Positions 60,499 through 64,000 of a stretch of 64,000 nucleotides of DNA are shown here, in pieces. Made by a program: the position numbers and the translations under genes. Numbering within the stretch: position 1 is the first letter of the stretch; each line of letters opens with the position of its first letter. Below the pieces are notes generated by a model. That model was not told the DNA's origin. It searched no databases and saw only the letters and a list, made by a program, of their open reading frames with translations. Origin of the DNA: Sulfurospirillum sp. (GTDB taxonomy: Bacteria > Campylobacterota > Campylobacteria > Campylobacterales > Sulfurospirillaceae); NCBI GenBank assembly GCA_016744795.1, contig JADGDR010000005.1:62001-126000 (forward strand). The letters are read 5' to 3'.

Positions 60499-62154
60499 TT
60501 GAGAATACTACTTTTAGTTTCGGCTTTTAACTCTTTAACTCAACGTGTTTATTGTGCATTAAAAGAAAATGGACATATGCTTAGTGTACAATTTTCCATA
60601 GATGATAAGTCTATGCAAAAGGCTGTTGAAGAGTTTAAGCCAGAAATTATTTTTAGTCCATATCTTATAAAAAAAGTTCCAATTAGTATTTGGAAAAAAA
60701 TACCAGTCATCATTATTCATCCAGGACCTTTAGGAGATAGGGGAGCTAGTTCTCTTGATTGGGCTGTTTTTAAAAATGAAAAAAGTTGGGGAGTGACTGC
60801 TCTTCAAGCAAATGATGCAATGGATGCTGGAGATATTTGGGCAACTAAAAATTTTGATATGAGAAAATCAAGTAAAGCTTCACATTATAGAATAGAGGTT
60901 AGTGACATAGCAATATCTCTTGTTAAAGAAGTTTTGAAGAAGTTTGAAGATAAAGATTTTTTACCAATTCCTCAAAATAAATTGCAAAATATACACGCGT
61001 CTTTAACTCAACAAAGTAGGCATATTGACTGGAATAAAGATAAAGTTGTGGATATCATTAGAAAAATTAATGCTTCAGATTCTCATCCAGGGCTTAGAGA
61101 TTATATTTTAGGTGTTGAATGTTATCTTTATGGTGTTCATAATGAAGCAGAGTTAAGAGGCAAACCTAAAGAAATATTAGCAAAAAGAGATGGTGCTATT
61201 TGTTTAGGGTGCATAGATGGTGCTGTTTGGATAAGTCATCTTAAAGAAGCAAATAAATTTAAACTTCCTGCTACTTTTGTTTTAAAAGATAAACTAAGAG
61301 GTGTTAAAGAGTTAAGAATTCCACTTTATGTAAAGCCAGATTTGGGGACTTTTAAAGAGATAACATTTGAAAAAAACGGAAGAGTTGGTTACCTTGGGTT
61401 TAATTTTTATAATGGTGCTATGAATTCCCAGCAGTGTATTAGATTAAAATATGCTATAGAAACACTAAGCGAAGAAGTTGAAATTTTGGTATTAAAAGGT
61501 GGAAAAAATTTCTTTTCAAACGGTATACATTTAAACATTTTAGAAGATAGTAAAAAACAAGGTGAAGATGGTTGGAGCAATATAAATGCCATGAACGACC
61601 TTGTAAAAAGTATTTTGTTTTGTGATAAAGTTACAGTGGCTTCATTTGGTACAAATGCAGGAGCAGGTGGAGTATTTTTAGGTTTGGCTTGTGATTTTGT
61701 AGTTGCTCGTGAGAGTATAGTTTTGAATCCTCATTACAAAACAATGGGTCTTAGTGGAAGTGAATATCATAGTTATAGTTTGCCTAAAAGAGTAGGGCTT
61801 AACTTAGCTAATAAGATTTTAGATGATGCCTTACCAATAGGAACAAAACAAGCTAAAGATATAAACCTAATTGATAAGATTTTATTAAGTGATAAATATG
61901 AAAAACATTTAAAAGAGTTTTGTGAAGAGCTTTTGAGTAATGAAGATGAATATTATGATTTTTTAGATGAAAAAAGTGATAGGTTAGAAAAAGATGAAAA
62001 GCTTATTTATGATTCTAAAAACTCAGAGCTTAAAAAAATGCACCCAGAGTTTTGGGATGAGACAAGCGAGTTTCATAAACTAAGAGCAGATTTTGTGTAT
62101 AAAGTCTGTCCAATAAAAACACCAGAAAGGTTAATATGCACGAGTTTTCAATAG
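60499..62154 (+). CDS. hypX: HypX, CO-ligand synthesis protein
   Basis: 551-residue two-domain protein. The N-terminal formyltransferase-like domain has IHPGPLGDRGASSLDWAVF, the folate-site signature, and the C-terminal enoyl-CoA hydratase/isomerase-like domain has VLKGGKNFFSNGIHLN and SFGTNAGAGGVFLGLACDFVVAR. HypX/HoxX proteins convert a formyl group from formyl-tetrahydrofolate into the CO ligand of the Ni-Fe centre under oxic conditions. Start is TTG directly after the hypE stop. It lies between hypE and hypA and overlaps hypA by 19 bases. Confidence 0.92.
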   Translation: MRILLLVSAFNSLTQRVYCALKENGHMLSVQFSIDDKSMQKAVEEFKPEIIFSPYLIKKVPISIWKKIPVIIIHPGPLGDRGASSLDWAVFKNEKSWGVTALQANDAMDAGDIWATKNFDMRKSSKASHYRIEVSDIAISLVKEVLKKFEDKDFLPIPQNKLQNIHASLTQQSRHIDWNKDKVVDIIRKINASDSHPGLRDYILGVECYLYGVHNEAELRGKPKEILAKRDGAICLGCIDGAVWISHLKEANKFKLPATFVLKDKLRGVKELRIPLYVKPDLGTFKEITFEKNGRVGYLGFNFYNGAMNSQQCIRLKYAIETLSEEVEILVLKGGKNFFSNGIHLNILEDSKKQGEDGWSNINAMNDLVKSILFCDKVTVASFGTNAGAGGVFLGLACDFVVARESIVLNPHYKTMGLSGSEYHSYSLPKRVGLNLANKILDDALPIGTKQAKDINLIDKILLSDKYEKHLKEFCEELLSNEDEYYDFLDEKSDRLEKDEKLIYDSKNSELKKMHPEFWDETSEFHKLRADFVYKVCPIKTPERLICTSFQ

Positions 62155-62474
62155 TAAGTTCACTTTTAGACTTATGTGAGAAAAATGCCAAAGAGAATGA
62201 TGCAACAAAAATTACAAAAGTAGAAGTCAAGATAGGAAAACTTAGTGGTGTTGAGCCACATTTATTGCAGACTGCTTTTGATACGTTTAAAGAAAAAACT
62301 ATCTGTGATGGTGCAGAGTTTTGTATACATGTACAAGAGTTAGTTGTGGGATGTAAAAAATGTGATGAACAGAGTGTTTTAAAAAACAACATCTTCGTAT
62401 GTCCTAAATGCGGAGGAGACGTAGAAGTCTTAGATGGTGAAGATATGTATTTGATGAGGCTGGAAATGGAATAA
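62136..62474 (+). CDS. hypA: Nickel chaperone HypA
   Basis: 112 residues. The N-terminal MHEFSIVSSLLDLCEKNA includes His2, the nickel ligand. The zinc site is formed by two CxxC pairs, CKKCDEQ and CPKCGG. It passes nickel to HypB and the hydrogenase large subunit; in ureolytic relatives it also serves urease. Its start lies inside the end of hypX and it closes the operon. Confidence 0.95.
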   Translation: MHEFSIVSSLLDLCEKNAKENDATKITKVEVKIGKLSGVEPHLLQTAFDTFKEKTICDGAEFCIHVQELVVGCKKCDEQSVLKNNIFVCPKCGGDVEVLDGEDMYLMRLEME

Positions 62475-62584
62475 TATTAAAGCACTAAAACTATAAAAAG
62501 TAGTATATTTTAAGATATTAAGTTTTATGATGATATAATTTTATACCTATTATAAAGGTTTTAAAAGAAAAACTTATATCTTAA

Positions 62585-62978
62585 AAAAATAATTTTTCAC
62601 TTACCTCACAAGAGAAGAAACTTTTTAGTAGTGAAGTAGAGAGTATCACTTTAAATTATTTTCTGAATAAAGAAAGCATAAATATATCTCTTTTTGTTGA
62701 TGAAGATAGAGATTACAGTGAAATAGCATTTATAGCTGTTGAGCTATCAAGTCCAAGAAAAATGAAACAATTCCAATCATAATCCAGCATATACCTTATA
62801 CTCTTTGTATAAAAGAAATACAAAAGAGATGCTAAAAGAGATAGGACTTATAGAAATTCAAATTGTAGAGTTAAAGAACAAGATAAAGAAAGAGATAAAT
62901 TTCAGTGAAAAAGTAAGCTTGAATATTGAGTTAAAAAAATTTAAAGATAAACTAAACAACTTAAAGAGTCAAATGTGA
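62585..62978 (+). pseudogene. Remnant of a DUF4391-like gene
   Basis: The 500-base stretch between hypA and the Abi gene has coding-like content in three frames. Frame A (62585-62782, no start codon) reads FSLTSQEKKLFSSEVESITL...DYSEIAFIAVELSS. Frame B around 62770 gives IPIIIQHIPY. Frame C ends with KEMLKEIGLIEIQIVELKNK...LNNLKSQM at TGA 62976-62978. In that order they match from memory the start, the IPYP middle and the coiled C-terminus of DUF4391 proteins, which are about 220 residues long. So there are at least two frame changes plus an internal deletion. Such genes accompany restriction or helicase defence operons. Confidence 0.6.
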
Positions 62979-63934
62979 TATATGAATATAAAAGATTAAC
63001 GATTGATGAGTATATAAACTTTCTTTATAAAGACGGCTTACAGCACTCAGAAGCATTGAGTGAAGAAGAGATACAAAAGATGGTAGAAACTATTGGTATA
63101 TTTAGGCTCAAAGGCTATGTAAAAGCCTTTAAAAATGATTTATGCTTTTACTCTTTGGATGATTTACTTGAACTTTATAATGCCGATAAAAACATATCTT
63201 CACAAATGCTTTCTCTCTCTTCACAAATAGAGGTTAAATTAAAAGCTTATCTGATAGAAACAGTATATGAACTAACTGATAACCCATTTTTCTATCTTTT
63301 AAAAGATAGCTACATTGAGAATTTTTCTATTAACAATGAGTCTATTTATGATTGGGGAGTAAAACCAAAACATGCGAATCAAAATAGTGAAGTTTATTTG
63401 CATTATAGAGATTACTACCTAAAAAATTATGATTTTGAAGCAAATAAAGAAGTCTATCTTAAAAATAAAGAGATGATTAGATTAAATGAAGAGTTAGAAA
63501 CAAACTACCCACCATTTCACTATTTTGTAGAAAATATGACATTAGGTGCATTAATAAAACTTCTTTCAAAGTTGACTATTGATAACCAAAGTATTTTGAA
63601 GTTAATAGCAAACAAATTTAGTGTGTTGAATAAAAAAGTATTTTTAAACTACCTTTTAAGACTAAAAGAACTTCGCAATAGATGCGCTCATAATGGTAGA
63701 ATATTTAATAGAAACTATCGTAGTGTAAAAGCAATAGCTACATACAAAAAGGTTAGAAAAGAGATATATCACCATAGACTTTTGGATGTTTACTATACTT
63801 TGTATTTTTTGCTAAATGGAGCAAAAGGCATAGACAATAGTAAGAAATTGGAACAAAAATTTACAGATGAAATCTTAAAAGATAGCAAAGAAAAAATAAG
63901 AGATTTTATAATAAATAGAATGAGGAAAAGGTAA
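62975..63934 (+). CDS. Abi-family (Abi_2/AbiD-F type) HEPN protein
   Basis: 319-residue protein matching the Abi_2 family: N-terminal RLTIDEYINFLYKDGLQHSEALSEEEIQ, the IFRLKGYVKAF segment, DLLELYNADKNISSQMLSLSSQIEVKLKAYLIE and the late HEPN RNase motif RNRCAHNGRIFN (R-x4-H). Members abort phage infection or act as RNA-cutting toxins. It starts with GTG overlapping the stop of the DUF4391 remnant (GTGA), which shows the two were one operon. It may now be an orphan. Next frame begins immediately after its stop. Confidence 0.8.
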   Translation: MIYEYKRLTIDEYINFLYKDGLQHSEALSEEEIQKMVETIGIFRLKGYVKAFKNDLCFYSLDDLLELYNADKNISSQMLSLSSQIEVKLKAYLIETVYELTDNPFFYLLKDSYIENFSINNESIYDWGVKPKHANQNSEVYLHYRDYYLKNYDFEANKEVYLKNKEMIRLNEELETNYPPFHYFVENMTLGALIKLLSKLTIDNQSILKLIANKFSVLNKKVFLNYLLRLKELRNRCAHNGRIFNRNYRSVKAIATYKKVRKEIYHHRLLDVYYTLYFLLNGAKGIDNSKKLEQKFTDEILKDSKEKIRDFIINRMRKR

Positions 63935-64000
63935 GTGTGCATGCAGGGACTTACCGTAAGTGCTGAAAGTATAACATATAGAACATTAAGAAAACTTAAG
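63935..64000 (+). CDS. Possible 5' part of a further gene (cut by window edge)
   Basis: A frame with GTG 63935 or ATG 63941 begins just after the Abi stop and stays open to the end (MQGLTVSAESITYRTLRKLK). There is AAAGG just before it. It also contains a 13-base inverted repeat ACTTACCGTAAGT (63949-63961). Too short to identify. Confidence 0.3.
   Translation, partial: MCMQGLTVSAESITYRTLRKLK

Larger units (their letters stand above)
123..62333. repeat. Highly iterated octamer TACATGTA (42 copies, dispersed)
   Basis: I counted TACATGTA starting at 123, 621, 953, 1463, 4239, 4306, 8735, 11591, 15024, 16039, 20055, 21060, 22881, 23729, 23748, 24832, 25951, 26459, 28595, 29706, 30164, 30257, 32351, 32636, 33720, 35199, 35581, 38408, 38773, 40489, 40640, 40657, 41142, 42317, 52214, 52452, 52961, 54606, 54752, 56979, 57140 and 62326. 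At about one third G+C, two or three copies would be expected in 64 kb. Flanks are not random: most copies read YTACATGTAR, and oriented copies converge on TCTACATGTAAAGAT (identical 15-mers at 16037, 24830, 30255 and 52212). Copies fall in coding regions, where they encode LHV, TCK or YMY, as well as between genes. Function is unknown; see findings. Confidence 0.9.

Noticed and set aside
63938-64000. GTGTGC start resembling a group II intron 5' end after the Abi gene
   Set aside because: Only the first bases match GTGYG, no intron-encoded reverse transcriptase or domain V is visible, and the window ends too soon.

Overview
The window is about 64 kb of A+T-rich DNA (roughly one third G+C by eye) from a Campylobacterota (epsilonproteobacterial) chromosome, most like a Sulfurimonas-type chemolithotroph. 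Support comes from the gene order histidine kinase - response regulator - htrA - cbpA - hspR - kefB, which I recall as the Campylobacter jejuni cprSR-htrA region, from a hydABCDE-type uptake hydrogenase cluster, from a small HP0242/DUF2018-like protein, and from a UbiD-family decarboxylase of the kind linked to futalosine-type menaquinone synthesis. Nearly every gene is assigned by reading its translated sequence; no database search was run.

Layout. 0-5 kb: FliL-like exported protein, lolA (minus), secA and a LolC/E-type permease. 5-12.9 kb: envelope stress block (two-component system, HtrA on minus; CbpA, HspR, KefB-type antiporter, MFS transporter on plus). 13-16 kb: metY - Rrf2 regulator - cysK, a sulfur amino acid operon. 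16-23.7 kb: pbpC plus a thioester-containing bacterial alpha-2-macroglobulin. 23.8-25.6 kb: small accessory genes, including an ABM-family gene broken by one in-frame stop. 25.6-33 kb: complete histidine utilisation set (hutU-hutH-hutC leftward; hutI and hutG rightward, with an rlmI-like gene between them). 33-40.6 kb: yedF, two small proteins, polyprenyl synthase, hemA, proS, fxsA, a Dsb-like protein and hemC. 40.8-42.8 kb: ankyrin protein, nickel superoxide dismutase and its maturation protease, then a RHH/RelE toxin-antitoxin pair. 42.9-47.6 kb: UbiD decarboxylase, a 32-residue protein, a CNNM/CBS protein, two small unknowns and a TetR regulator. 47.9-62.5 kb: [NiFe] hydrogenase hydABCDE, hypF, nikR, hypBCDE, hypX and hypA. 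62.5-64 kb: a degraded DUF4391-like gene and an Abi-type HEPN protein.

The right half has a nickel theme: Ni-SOD with its protease, NikR, a His-rich HypB and a full hydrogenase maturation set. It includes HypX, which is associated with making the active-site CO ligand in the presence of oxygen, so this organism probably oxidises hydrogen under oxic or microoxic conditions. The second protein after the hydrogenase protease (HydE) reads as a degenerate paralogue of the adjacent HypF.

The most unusual signal is not a gene. The octamer TACATGTA occurs 42 times in the window (my hand count) where two or three would be expected from base composition. Many copies extend to the asymmetric consensus TCTACATGTAAAGAT. 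It lies inside genes and between them, and two inverted pairs form hairpins just after operons. That combination resembles DNA-uptake sequences of Neisseria and Pasteurellaceae, or the HIP1 palindrome of cyanobacteria. I know of no description of it in this phylum.
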